A stretch of DNA of 64,000 bases from Cylindrobasidium torrendii FP15055 ss-10. Its lineage: Eukaryota > Basidiomycota > Agaricomycetes > Agaricales > Physalacriaceae. The stretch is from positions 47,533 to 111,532 of the forward strand of contig KN880501.1 in NCBI GenBank assembly GCA_000934385.1. Direction: 5' to 3'. The notes under the pieces were generated by a model that was not told the DNA's origin, searched no databases, and saw only the letters and a program-made list of their open reading frames with translations. Position numbers and translations under genes: made by a program. Shown here piece by piece: positions 23,006 to 35,426 of this stretch (position 1 is its first letter; each line of letters begins with the position of its first letter).

Positions 23006-23700
23006 ATGTCTGCTGCTGTCTCTTCGAAGCATACGATGGAAAATGGTCTTTCAAAAGGTGCGTTTCCCCGCATGAAATTGCTGGCACATTTCCTGACGGT
23101 TCTCAAGGCGCTCCTGCAGCGCTCAATGGTCTTGCGTTAAAAGAGAAAAGCTCTGAGTTTCTGGATGCCAGCCAAGGTGTGTGTGACCAATCCTGCATCT
23201 TGGTTAGAAATCCTTCTGGCACGGGCCTAACCCCTTGTCGTCGTAGTCTCTTCCCCCATAAAGTCGGAAATGTTCGACTATTTGCTGGACAATGATGTTA
23301 CAATATACCGGGACACCGTCACCGCCAGGGACCGAGCAAACCGGACATCAAACTCGGTACGCTGCCCCCAGCACCTGTAGTTCCAGGCGCTGATTCCAGG
23401 CGTGTTCAGTTTCTCAACCGTGACCGCGGTGACGGGCGTACCATCCCATACGTCGTGATGCCTTTCCTCGATGGCTCTCGTCCGGACCAAGCTCCGGTGT
23501 GTTTTCACAAATGCTCCTTTAACGCCCCTACCGCATATTCTGATGCGCCTTTCCCGCAGCATAGCCTCCCGCCCCTTCTAAACGTGGATACTATCGAAGA
23601 CCTAACAGACGACGAGGTCGATGCCTACGTCGAGGGATACGGCCTCTCTCGGGCACACGGCCGCGACGCCATCAAGGCGTACATCGGCTGCACCTGCTGA
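23006..23700 (+). CDS. Mug135-like C-terminal domain protein
   Basis: Five short exons (23006-23057, 23108-23176, 23247-23356, 23410-23496, 23560-23700) join in frame to about 152 aa. The C-terminal half reads RTIPYVVMPFLDGSRP, HSLPPLLNVDTIEDLT, VDAYVEGYGL and AIKAYIGC. This pattern (PF-DG, LPPL, I--LT, Y--GY, IGC) fits the Mug135-like C-terminal domain. That domain was named from a fission yeast gene upregulated in meiosis and is abundant as small proteins in agaricomycetes. The 63 nt fourth intron is in frame, so a retained-intron form would also be open. The molecular role is unknown. Confidence 0.6.
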
Positions 23701-25214
23701 ACATCCCAGATACACAGCCGTAACTTTGTGTTTCGCACCACTGGTCCCCATCTATCATCTTCGGGCATATCTTGGCGTCGATAATCTATAAACTGGCTTA
23801 CTGGTAACCTCCACATAAACACTTGTCCCTTTGGCTGTATCATAGCAAAGCGCTGTCTCTGGCCCTCCACACCTATAATGATCCATAATGAAATCCCCGT
23901 GCTTTTGCGTAATTTCGGCGTCTGTGTCTGCAAATTCACTCTAGACAAGGGTCGATAACTGATGTGTGCGTCCGGTTGCGGTCTCGCTGGACTACCCGAC
24001 CGGACGTGCTGCATGGTTACATGCGAGCGGCACAACAGGCGACACGCTGGGGCGGGACTGCGGTGAATCGGTATGTCACGGTCATCATTGTTTTTGCACC
24101 GACGGTCCGGGGATGCACATTGTACACCTGCGCAGTCTGAAATTTTTGCGTCGGAGACCTCGGAAAATTGCTGTAATTTCGAAGGGTTAGCGCCACGATC
24201 ACTGCCGCGCGCGGCGCGACGCAGCGCGGTCACATGGTCGCATCACAAAAGAGTGCGGGCAGTGTCAGTGATGTCGTCAAGATATCCCGCCCCAACCTCC
24301 TGCATTGAAACAGGCAGGGATTTGTGTGTGACTTGTTCAAGGCGACGGAATGGCGATCATCTCCGCAATACTGTTCTCGAATCTCCGTTGACTGCATTCA
24401 TTAGAGTGTAACTCTGCTTGTTTGCTTGTACCCGTGAGACACCTCTGCCTCTCTCTGCCTGGAATCTAGGAGTATGAGACTAGCGAACCGGGCTTTAGCT
24501 GCGAAGTGGCTATGGACCGCTGCAAGCCCTCCGAGGAGGTCCCAAGGCAATATCCTCATAACAGACTCTCTTCGGTGGCTTGTGTGTGCTAGCAGTAGTA
24601 TTCCACTATCCAAAGAGGAGCGACTGATAGCAATGATCCCTTGACTTACTTCGTACGATATATTATTCACGTCAGTCGCGAGGATGTGGGACATCTCATA
24701 GTGTGCATTGTGAATAAGTTAGTTCTTGCTAAGGACGACGAGTACATATGTGCCCTAGAGGGAGATGCAGCCTTTCTCTGGGGCTAGGGTGTTTCACTTG
24801 ATGAAGTATTGGCAGATTATAGCAGACCGTATTCCACTGTATCGTGACATGCATTGTACCCTCTGGATCTTACTAGACGTACTTTAGACGTGTGTTGCAA
24901 TCTAGTACTTAATGCCACTGCATCAAAAGACTTGCTTAGATACCACATTCGTTTAGATTACCACATAATTTTCCTCATTTTTTTAGTGGCTGGAAAACCC
25001 AAGAGCTTAAGGTGAGTCGGACAACGCGTTACGCGACTCGTCGCGGATTTGGCACGCGATCGAGACGCGATCGTGCCGCTTGATTGCCGTCGCGTGTATG
25101 ATTCAATGCGCTCTCTGGACCTGGTTGACTTCTCTCCATCACAGCCATCACGCTGGTCGCCATACACAAAACTTTTCTTGGATCCAAGATTTATTCTATA
25201 ATTCTTCTTGAACG
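23701..25214. other. Intergenic, no supported gene
   Basis: A 202-codon minus frame at 23625-24233 overlaps the 3' end of the Mug135-like gene and lacks family features. Nothing else was recognised. Confidence 0.4.
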
Positions 25215-27144
25215 ATGGCCCCAAGTCGGAATGGAAAACCGCCAAGGCGCGCTACTTCGGCTGCTAGAACACGCTTAGCACCATGTACGGACATTCGTGT
25301 CGAGTTCAACGACCTGACCTTACTAGATGTATAGCATTATCCCACCCAAATACCATCTCGTCTTCCTCGTCTGGGTCTTCCTCGACATTTGATCCTTTTG
25401 TGCGTTTGCCATCCTATCGCGTTGTGGAAGCCTCTCACGCCTTTCCCTTAGACATCCATGAATCTCGCACCTTGGCTTCAGAGCAATCCTGAGCCAAAAT
25501 CTGAGGTAAACCAAGTTCGTCGAGCCATAAACATCTATCTGAATCTCATACTCACAGCCCACACCACCATCATCACCACCAGAAGCCGAGTCTTCTGAGG
25601 CGCCACCTGCAATAGCTCCAGAACAACATACCCCTCATCTACCTATACCCAAACCTCCAGATTTTTTATTTTCATTCACGTCCCCCGTATGGACAAAGGC
25701 GGCACCTACGCCGGTGCAAACGCAGCCAGACTCAGAACAAGCACAGGACGCACCTGACCCTCAACCTTCCGCGGAGCAACCCTCGCCCACGGACCACCAG
25801 AGCGAGTATATCGCCACTCTAGTGCACGACCTGCAGAGCAAGGGCAGTGAACTAGATGCCGCTCATGCGCGTATCGAAATGCTGCTGCAAACACATCGGT
25901 CGCTGAATGTGGACATCGACAACTTGAAGACGTCGCACGCGAAGGTCCTTGCGGAAACCAAGGATAAGCTTGCGACGGAGGAGGCGCTGCGCGAAGAGGC
26001 GGAGGAGCTTGCCGAGGGACGGGATATCCAGATGATGAAGACGCGGCGCGAACTCGATGCGCTTCTACTCAAAATGGACGACATGCGGGCAAAGAACACA
26101 TCACTAGGCGCCGACAAGTCTGCGCTCCAGGCGGATCTTAAGACTGCGCTGGAGAGCCAGAAGATGGCTGAGATGAAGACTAGTCAAGAACGCACGGGGA
26201 GGTTGAGGTTGGCGGAGGTGTTGAGGGAGGCACAGACGCATCTTGAGCAGATGATTAAGGAGCGGGAGATGGCCATGTCGAAGCTCAACTCTTCGCAGGA
26301 CTCGATAAACAGCGGCAAGGCGGTGCTGTCCAGGGCGCGTATAAAGATAGCGGACTTGACAGCCGCCAATCAAGCGCTGAGAGCGCAGGTGGAGGATACA
26401 TCGCGGTTGGAGTCCACGAACAAGGAGCTCACTGCGACTGTGCGGGATCTGCGCAACCAGCTTGCGGTCGCCATGGCACGGATACAGCGAGAAGGTCTTG
26501 CCGTTGAGGAAGATGAGTTCTGGTGGGACGACGATGAGCGAGACCAGGTTACCCGAAGGGAGGAGGAACGGGCTGCTAGGCTCCGAGAGGATGAGCGCAG
26601 ACAAAAGGAAGAGGCTGATGCCAAGAGGCGCAGGGAGGAAGACGCGCGTATCAGGCAGGAGACAGCCAAACGATTGGCTGCGGAGAGAGTATTGCTCGAC
26701 AAGTGGCGGACAGCATCTGCGAAGGAAACGGAGCGCTGTCGCAAAGACGACGAGACGCGGTTCGCAGCCAGCCCATCCTCTCAATGGACGCAAGCATCTG
26801 CCCTGGGGCGATTCCGTACTCTGCTGGAGGAGTTTGGCGCGCTCAAGTTCGACGAACAGCAGCCCTTGACGTTTGCCAGCATGCCCTGGCCTACGCTGGA
26901 GAACCCATCGAAACTTAAACCAGGGATGGTCACCTGGGAAGCGACCGAGAGGTTCTTCACTCGTGCCAAACCTAGGATGCCTGCGACCGAGTTCCAAGGA
27001 TTGGTGTCCAAAACACAGAGGACGTTCCATCCAGACCGCCATGTTGCCAAATTACGACTAGTTCTTGACGAGGGGAAGAGGAAAGAGCTGGCCGAGATGA
27101 TTAATGTTGTATCACAGATTGCGAACAGGCTAAGCTCTGCTTGA
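25215..27144 (+). CDS. Coiled-coil protein with an HPD-containing C-terminus
   Basis: Three exons (25215-25328, 25452-25505, 25558-27144) encode about 584 aa. The N-terminus is basic (MAPSRNGKPPRRATSAARTR), then Pro-rich (PTPPSSPPEAESSE). Residues about 130-470 form a long coiled coil with heptad-like Leu, Glu, Lys and Arg, ending in a very charged RREEERAARLREDERR stretch. The C-terminus contains VSKTQRTFHPDRH, followed by a helix. The HPD tripeptide after a basic helix recalls the J-domain loop, and related agaricomycete proteins show the same tail, but a full J-domain is not evident. Gene starts inside the third exon would miss two small exons that splice cleanly. Function is unknown; scaffold-like. 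Confidence 0.65.
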
Positions 27145-28311
27145 TTGTTGTACATTATTATGATACGATGTAGCCCCGTGTCTTGCATACCGATATCGTA
27201 CAATAATATCTCGTTATTCTATCATATCACAGTCTTTATCTCTCGTACCAATATATCGATACTGGAGGGCTCACGATTAGGAACGTGCAGGATTACCATC
27301 CAATTACGGGGGAGACTGTACAATCTATTACACTCGAGTCTTGATAAACCATCTTAGCAGCGTGAAATAGTATCTCTGCTCTTAACGCAGGAGTAGAACC
27401 CACATTGCTGGACATTGGCGGGATTATTGCACAGTGAGATCGTGGCGCACAAGTAATTAGTCAGCATCTTCCAAGATCGCCAATTTACGTGGGCGCTGAC
27501 ACAGCCACTCACGGAACTGTACGAAAACCATCACCTGGACAAGATCAGCTCGATATCAACTGCCTTCTTTGCAGACGCAGATATTTTACAATTCATCGGC
27601 CCTACAAAACCGTCTGCGACCTGCGGGACGCCTCAATCACACCGTCTAGCGAACTCAAATCTCGGTCGAGCAGGGTCTGCAAGCTTGGTTTCATTGATAG
27701 AAGACGCTCATCGCAAGGCCGATGCATGGCACTTGTATTGTACGGTTAGCTTACAGGTATAATGAACCGGAAAATCAAGCTGCGATGGCCCATCCACTTG
27801 TCATCCACTTCTTCAGACCGTGAAGCAAGGAGCCAAACCCGCGCGTTCAAACTGAAGATATCCAACCTTCGTCGGCCTCGCGGGTCGGCTCCAGCCTTGC
27901 TCTAGGTCAACATTCAAATGTACGCTAATCAATTTACATACAGCATCGAAAAAGGGTCCCGATATGTACCGTAGCAGGGCGGGAATGCACTGGAGAAGAC
28001 GTCTTTGACTTTCCTTCGACACCAAAACTGAAATTCATGTACAAGAGCGGGTGGCTGTGCTCATTCGGGGCCTCCATATCAAGAGATGCCGACGCCATAC
28101 CGACCCTGCGCCTGTCGGGCGCTATTGTGGAGTAGCCAAGCGCAAGAACGTGCTTCCCTATCAGTATTAATAGCGGGTAACGCAACGACACTCTCTTTCT
28201 GGCCACCACCATCCCTTTTCCCTTTCACTCTTTTAACGTGCTGTCCGTTTTGCAAGATAGTTAATTCCCCCCCTACATTCGTTCTTTACTTTCATCGCAT
28301 CGGGCACCAAA
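27145..28311. other. Intergenic, no supported gene
   Basis: Short frames only; no repeat seen. Confidence 0.4.
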
Positions 28312-30377
28312 ATGCATCACGATATGTCGCAGACGCCAGGCTCCGCCATCGAACTTATGGAGACGAAAGAAGTGTACACTGGCGTCCCGCTCACCACTGC
28401 GCGGAGCGCAGTCCCCAACTCTCGGCGGAATACAGGCAATCCCTACAGCACATCCCTCACTGATGTTGGCTCATCGCTCGACGAACACGGCAAGTACAGG
28501 CCATCGTCTACGTACAGTCTATCCGCCCGATCAGACGCTTACGCGGGAAGCATGAGCGGGAGTCCATTACGCCCAAAGCGCAGTCAAGACACAGATCTGG
28601 AGGACGGAGATGTTGACGACTACGAGCAGCAAGGCTCGGCTCTCAAGAGGAATGTCACGATGATGCGCCAAAACACTGTCCGCATGCGCGACCGCTGGGT
28701 TCGGAGAGGAAAGCCTACCGTCGGCGTTCTTGCTAGCTTGAAGGCGATTATGACTGCATCTGGTGAGTGTTGTCTTCGGATCTTCTTACGATATTCAACG
28801 CGTCTGGTAGCACTCAATTGGTTTTTGATATTCGTTCCACTTTCATGGACTGCGCACTTCATTCAAATAAAACGAGAAGAGCAGGGCGAGCAATCGGTAC
28901 ATGCTCAACATATGATGATGGCCATAGTGTTTGCCTGTGAGTAGCCCCAGTCCATGCGCTTTCATCCTTTTGCTCAACCGATGTACAGCCTCATTTTTGG
29001 CGATTATGCCATTGGTGAGATTGTTCGAGTATGTAGGCCAGCAGATGGTGTATTACGTTGGGAAACACTTTGGTCGGTTTCTCGTTATCACCTTGTCCAA
29101 GTAAGCCTTCTCTCATATGGCGCTTGAAACGTGCGCTGAGTCGATTCAGTGCGGTCGAAGTTACACTTGGACTCCTTCTCCTAGGTCAATGCCAGTGAGT
29201 AGGATTGTGTGCCTCATGTGCTAAACGCTTATGGATCGTATAGGCTGAAACTCCTACAATCTACGCTCATCGGTATGTTCTTTATTAAACATCTCTATTG
29301 TCCTAACGCGAATCCTTGAAGGTGTTGTCGTGCTCAATCTTCTCCTGATTCCTGGAACGTCTTTCATCACTGGCGGCGCTCGAACTGATCATCAAGAACT
29401 TCAGACGCACTCTGAGGATATGCAACACACTCTTCTTACCATCGGCGTTCTCTCTTTACTCCTGCCCGCTGCCTTTTTCTCGTCGATGCGGACACCAACA
29501 CATCAAGACACTGGCGATGAGAGCGTTCCCCTTCCGGTGAATGAGCAGTCCCGACAAATATTGCTGCACATCAGCCATGGCATCGCCGTGCTACTTATCA
29601 TCGTTTACATCGGATTCATGTATTTCTCTCGTAAGCCCCCGGGCACTCGGGAGGAGAGGCGAAAAATGCAGCGCGACGAGGAAGAGAAGATGAATGGCGA
29701 GCCAGAGATCAACCAGTACGTCGGCGTCGTTGCCCTCACTATCCTGGTCGTTCTCATGGCGTTCACTGCCGAATGGGTACGCACTCCGTCCTCATTCATA
29801 CTCTCGCTCACCCCATTTCCTAGTTGCTCTCGACCATCCATTTCCTGGAAGAGGAAGGCCATGTCAATAAAGAGTTCTTTGGCATCATGCTGCTCCCGCT
29901 CATCTCGTTCTCCGCTGACGGATTCGTGGCCCTTATCAACTATTGTCGCAACACGTTCCGCCATCTTTTTGGAAGACCCATACCCGCTGTGAAGATCGCG
30001 GAGGCGCAGGCTATAGACATGAGCATCCAGTTCTTGCTGTTATGGATCCCATTCATCGAGGTGATTGCATGGATCACCAACAGGCCACTACTCCTGCTAT
30101 TCGACATTTTCGAGGTGTCACTCATCGTATCGGCTTGTTTCTTGGTGAACTACGTGACCGAGGACTCCAAGACGAACTGGGCGGAAGGCTTAGCCATGGT
30201 CGCATTCTACTTCATGATTGTGCGTGTAACTTGGAATTTTGCGGTTGCCGTTGCTGATAGTGCACGCAGGGTATCTTGGCGTGGTTCTACAAGGGCCAGG
30301 CATCTGTTGAAAACCTGCTGTTCTGCGGGTCAGTCGCGGACGCCGTCGCAGGCGTAGGCACCGGTGCACACCATTGA
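28312..30377 (+). CDS. CAX-type cation/proton exchanger (VCX1/VNX1-like)
   Basis: Eight exons (28312-28762, 28811-28936, 28989-29100, 29150-29194, 29244-29272, 29322-29776, 29824-30219, 30270-30377) encode about 573 aa. A disordered N-terminus of about 140 residues precedes about eleven hydrophobic helices. The first exchanger motif reads SNAVEVTLGLLLL and the pore region continues LKLLQSTLIGVVVLNLLLIPG. The second repeat carries LLPLISFSADGFVALINYC. These are the sites of the two alpha repeats that carry cations in vacuolar Ca2+/H+ exchangers. The second motif differs from the usual GNAAEH, so Ca2+ selectivity should not be assumed; monovalent-cation exchange of the VNX1 type is a fair alternative. 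It probably sits in the vacuolar membrane. Confidence 0.8.
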
Positions 30378-31870
30378 TGAGACGAACTTCATGAAACACT
30401 ATCAGGCGGGAAGCATTCGGATTAGACTTTATTTTATTCACCTTCGTCAATTGTACCATACACACTTACTTTTTAAGTATCAATCACTTCATTATCTACT
30501 TGCAATATTTATTTTACCCCATCCAACACGGATGGTGTTTTAAATATCAATTCTCTGGGAGTCTGAGATCTGTACTGTTTTCTTACAGGCGTCTGCAATG
30601 GTTTGAGGGTCGAAATTTGAAGTGAGGCGTTCAAGGTGCACGTGAGGCGGCCCGACTTGCCGCTATAGGGTTTCTTCGCTTCTCGCTTTTGACCATCATG
30701 ACTCTAGACGATCACCTTCTCGTCTTCTCAGATGTTATCGATTTTGAGACGTCGTCGTATCAATCCTCTAGGTCGCATTGATGTCGTGGGGAACCGCACA
30801 CACCCCCGCACTCCCAGCCGTAAATTGACGCTGGCATCTGGACTGGACCAACCAAAATATGAGCTTCGCAAGGCAATCTGTAAGTCCATGTTATGCGGCA
30901 ATCGACACGGAAATAACCATTCGTTGCTCAGTTTTGCTTTACTTGACGCCCTTGTCAATATTCTACCAAATCTTGGCGCCGTGGTCGTTCAGCAACACAG
31001 TCATTGTCCCCAGCATGATAACTTCATTCCGCGCTGGGGCGCATTCTTTTCACGTCTACGAGCAGGTCAATGACCCCCAAAATCCATTGAAGCTGGATGC
31101 AAGCCAGGAATCAACGAACTACCTGGCTATGCTCATCCTGCGAAAAGCCTGGAGCTTGCGCATCGGCCGCGAGCTATCAACGTCGATCTCGCAAAATACA
31201 CGCCGTTTGAGCTACCCTACGGTGGCTGGAGTATCCTCGGAATGGACCCGCTTGTCCAAGGAGATTGTAACTTCGACTATGTGCTACTGCAGGCAGGCAG
31301 ACAGGCCTGAGGTTCGCGGAGTTGTTGCGTCCATGTACGGCGGCGTCGAGGGAGGGATGGCTGAGACTGTGTCGCCCATGGGATTGCTCAGGGTGTGGTG
31401 GTTGGGCTCAAGGGTGATGACCAGAGTCGTCGCGTTAGCTATTGAAATGGATATGGCGAGACAGGGTGTGGCAGAACCCTACCCTCAACATGATGTCGTG
31501 TAGAAGCGGATGTTTGTAAAAAAAAATCAATTTCCATCGCCGATGCCGAAGTCAAAGAAGCGTGCTTGCGTTTGCAATGGTATTCTTATGTGTTCTTCGA
31601 ATCCTTCTGGACAAGCTTCTTGCGGGCAGGTCTGCGCGCAATATGTTGTTCACAAGCAAACCAAAAATTCAGGGGTGCCACTCGCCGAAGGGCGCCCAAA
31701 TGTTACCAGGTATGCAAGATATAGTCCCCTTGTTAAGCGATCTGCTCACTGACATCGCTTTGGGTGGTGGGCTGACATTAGTTCTCGCGAGTCGTGGGAT
31801 TCTGAGAAGGGTGGAGGGCATGAATGAGGAATATTGACTGACTACGTGATTGTGATACATTACTCAAAAA
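30378..31870. other. Intergenic with unassigned frames
   Basis: Plus frames at 30732-31073, 30859-31503 and 31562-31837 overlap each other. One short segment near 31176-31310 reads AKYTPFELPYGGWSILGMD and looks protein-like. No family was recognised and no exon chain was convincing. Confidence 0.35.
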
Positions 31871-32652
31871 TCAACCCGCGTATAATTTGAACTCCCACGG
31901 AAGACCCGCATCTGAGCCTGTTTGACTCGTCCATATCCTCCTGATCCTACAGTTGGCATATACCTTCACGTATAGCAGCTCCTTGAAGGAACGCGGAGCG
32001 TCCCAGGTAAGATTCGAACTCCCTTGCTCGTCTTCAGTATCACTGTCCACGTCCGACCTATCGACAAGAGATGCATCCACAAAGGACGGAATGAGAGATG
32101 ATAAATCAACTGAGATGGTAGCCCACCCAGAGGCGAGTGTAGGTGACGAAAGAGGGAATGCCAGCGGCAGATGAAGCAAGCTGGCGTCGGGAATCAACAC
32201 TGGTGCAACCTTCAAACACATCAGCCATAAATCACAGAAAGCAACAATCTCCTATTGACCTGGAAAGTAGACAGTCGAGCAACGCCGCTTCTGCGGGATT
32301 CATCTTCGAAGCCTAGCTCGAAACTCCAATCTCGGAGAAGATTGCGCACTTGGATATGCACCCAAGGATGTCGAATGCCAAGATGGCCACGGGATTGGAT
32401 GTAAGTTGAAGGCAAAGAGGGAGACTGGATGTGAAGCACGTTCTGTGCGATGGATTTCCCAAGCCTTCCGGAGTGTAAATCAGGAAGTGAAAGCATTGTC
32501 GAGCCGGGGTCGGCGTCGTCGGCGTCGTTTACGATGAACACCAATGCGGAGCTGTCGTCTTTTGTAACTGATACATCGTAGAGAGCGAGTGGATTAGACC
32601 CGCTGGATGAAAATATGGAAATGTAAGGTGGTTGTACGGACGATCGCAGCAT
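31871..32652 (-). CDS. CFA20 domain protein (CFAP20-like)
   Basis: Two exons (32652-32260 and 32209-31871) encode about 243 aa. The N-terminal half reads PPYISIFSSSGSNPLALYDV, and later HIQSPSLPSTYIQ. The middle reads RHPWVHIQVRNLLRDWSFEL. The C-terminus reads YVKVYANCRIRRIWTS and LPWEFKLYA. These match the CFA20 (DUF667) pattern known from the axoneme protein CFAP20: H-x-HIQV-N-, ANCRIRR and EFKLY. An acidic, Ser/Asp-rich insert (VDRSDVDSDTEDEQGSS) separates the last two strands. In animals and algae CFAP20 sits at the inner junction of ciliary doublets, and a nuclear role in transcription has also been reported. Mushrooms have no cilia, so a non-ciliary role is expected here. The start at 32652 gives the usual short N-terminus. 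Confidence 0.75.
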
Positions 32653-33130
32653 TACGGGGATTGCCGAACTTCCCTTTTCCTCTTGCCATCGGCACGCCAC
32701 ACAACAGAAGCGCTGTCTCCGCAGACTTCTTAAACGTGATCATGAAGAGGCCGACTCGGCCACGTTGCAAGCCTCGAGATGAACCATTTGTATAAGTATA
32801 ACATGGCACTCTCCGCTGCCTCTTCTTCGATCCGGCGGACGACCGCTGTCTTCCAGGCCAGTCGGTGAGAAAGATATCAGTACTTTCCAGCGAGCATGTC
32901 CATCAGGACTGCGCACATCCCGACGTCTTGTTCGACGTTTTACTTGGTGTGCGCCTTCCCGCTCACAGCTCGCGCCATTTCTGCTCCGAAGTACCTCGGT
33001 CCCGGGGCGTTTGTTTAGTACTTTCGATCTCGAATAGGCCGCGACTGTATCTGCGTTTACCCGTTGCTTCCTCGACGGAGAACATATAAGACAATAGCTC
33101 GTTCATGGCGTGTTATTACCCCCAACCACT
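32653..33130. other. Divergent promoter region between CFA20 and F-box/LRR genes
   Basis: 478 bp between divergent starts. No clear TATA box was identified. Confidence 0.4.
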
Positions 33131-35043
33131 ATGGCCGGACTTGTTGACCTACCGGCAGAGCTATTGCACATCATTGTCGGAGAGGTTGGTTTCGTCAACT
33201 CCATCTCTAACGACCACTGAACACCCTTTCAGCTCTACGAAGGAGGGCATCTGAGCACTCTTAAGAGTTTACGCCTCGTTTGCCATCGGTTATGCGAATG
33301 CATCGACCCCCTGCTGTTCTCGTCGATCAACATCAACCTTCACCATCTCACCAAGGCCACCTCACTGCTGGAGTCGCTCGCGCGAGAGCGAAGCGCTGTG
33401 AACCGCCATGTCAAGCATCTGGGGGTCATGTCCCTAGAGCAGCGGTATGAGGGACATGACGTGAACGTATGTTAGTCCAGCTACGCCTCGAGCTCATATT
33501 TTAACCAATGTCAGGCCATCCACGCTGCCTGGTCGAACTTCAAGGCTTCGAAATACATCTGCGCGGCCATCCAGGCCTTGGATAGCGTCGAGAGTGTCGA
33601 GTGCGTGAATTATTGCTGCTTCGCGGATTATCTCTGACCCTTTGGTCCAGATTTCATGTTTGCAAATACAACCCTCATTCGAGCTCGATTGCTGTTATGG
33701 ACACGCTGACGGAAATGCCGTCGATAAACACCCTGCGGCTCACCGAAGACTTTGGCACGGTTTGGCGCGACATCCGCTTCGACCGATTCACCTCCATTGT
33801 TGATCTCAGCATCGAGGCCTCAACGGGCTACTTCATCGAACAGAATCTACCGAACTTCATGGTGAATAATTCCGGCCTCGAGCGCCTGTGCATCAAGTTC
33901 TGCCCCAGCTATGGTCGGTTAGGCTGGAGCCTCGATATGAGCGAAGTCTTCGGCGAACTCAAGAACCCTATGGCTCTCGAGCACCTAGAGTTTCACGGGC
34001 GCTGGAAGTTGACCTCGGCGGAGTGCCTGCAGTACCTTCCTAATCTCTCCTCGATATGTCTATCGGACGACGATGACAAGGGAAAGAGTCTGGAGCTATT
34101 GCTGAAGTCGTTGAAGACACCGATAAAGCGACTGTCACTGCCGAACGGAGCGCGCGAGAAGCAGGTGTACGATATCGTGTCCGACTTCCTCTGCTCGTAC
34201 ACTGGTTTGGAGGAGCTCACGATGGGCCCATCTGGTTTCTCATCGGAGAAGGACTCCCTTAAAAACGCCCTTACACCTCATACACACACACTTCGCAAAC
34301 TGTCCTGGGAGCAGGCAATGTTCACCTGTTCCGAATTCGACTTCTCTGCGGTTTCGCAGCTGCATAACCTCCAAACCCTTTCTGTCACGCTCATTTCCTC
34401 CATGAAGAACATCGTAATGGGCGAAGTTCTCAGGCCGACTGTAGTACGTGCTCATGCGATTAACATGTATGACCCAGGCTAACGAGTAAAACAGTATGCA
34501 TGGCTAGACGTTGCTACATCTCTTCCACAACTCGAAGACCTCAACGTCGAAGTCATCCGCCGTCCGCGGTCACATCTAACACCATCCGACGCCCCTCTCC
34601 TTTCCATCGACCTCGCCATCCTGCAATATGCCATTTCACCCTCCAGTCCATACAACCCCTCCCTGCACATCCACACCCTCTCAAACTGCTACCGCCAGCT
34701 CGCCGTATACCGCGTCGACAACCACAAATTCACGCCAGCATCCAAATCGAAGAACCTCGGATACAACATCGATGCGGGCGACTTCAACTACTCTCACCCG
34801 CCGTGTAGACCGGACTATGGTGATGTGGAGACGCCGTTTAGGCTTTGGGGTGCAGCGCTGGTATCGTTCTGCCTTGGGTATTGGCTTGAGGCGTACCCTA
34901 GTGGGATGGCGCTGGTGGCCATGACGAGCGGGTGCTGTGTGGTCACGCTGGGGATGGAGATTATGCACACACTGCAGAGTTCGAGTACCAGCGAGGAGGG
35001 GTTGTTTAGTCGGTTGACGAGCGTACCGGCGTTCCTTCTGTGA
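33131..35043 (+). CDS. F-box protein with leucine-rich region and a hydrophobic C-terminal hairpin
   Basis: Five exons (33131-33184, 33233-33466, 33515-33600, 33651-34443, 34495-35043) encode about 571 aa. The start MAGLVDLPAELLHIIVGE is an F-box, split by intron 1, and continues LKSLRLVCHRLCECIDPLLF. A middle region of irregular leucine-rich repeats follows: INTLRL, LEHLEF, LSSICL, IKRLSL, LEELTM and LRKLSW. The last 100 residues contain two hydrophobic runs, RLWGAALVSFCLGYWLEA and GMALVAMTSGCCVVTLGMEI, which could form a membrane hairpin. That is unusual for an F-box/LRR protein. An SCF adaptor role is the family expectation; the substrate is unknown. Confidence 0.75.
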
Positions 35044-35426
35044 GTGGATGGGGATTATAGGCTGTAGACTGGGATTGGGACTAGGACAGTAGGATCATCT
35101 GGAATTGTATAGTAATTGTATAATCTTCTTACGCATAGGACATGTTCTGGTCATGCTGTAATATGGAATAGACGAATTCCGAAAATTTGACCTTCGGCCC
35201 TTTGTGCTTATGGTTCCGGGCTCAAGCGCTTATGACTGAATATTGATGTGTATGCCTTTGTGTCGCTCCAGTTTCTTTTTTGGACGATGTGGTCTTCGTA
35301 GACTTCTTCCCGCCTCGCTTCTTCGACCTTGACGCTCCTTTCAGCTTGCCTTGAAGGGCTCTGAGGACGTGCCATTCGTTTGGTTATCGCTGTCGTGGGT
35401 GACCTACGTAAACGTGAGCTCGCTCA
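35044..35426. other. Intergenic, with a basic minus-strand frame
   Basis: On the minus strand near 35250-35370 a frame reads KLKGASRSKKRGGKKSTK, a strongly basic stretch. It could be a terminal exon of the degenerate gene to its right or chance. No gene model was possible. Confidence 0.3.

Noticed and set aside
23625..24233. 202-codon minus-strand frame
   Set aside because: It overlaps the well-supported last exon of the Mug135-like gene on the other strand and shows no family pattern.
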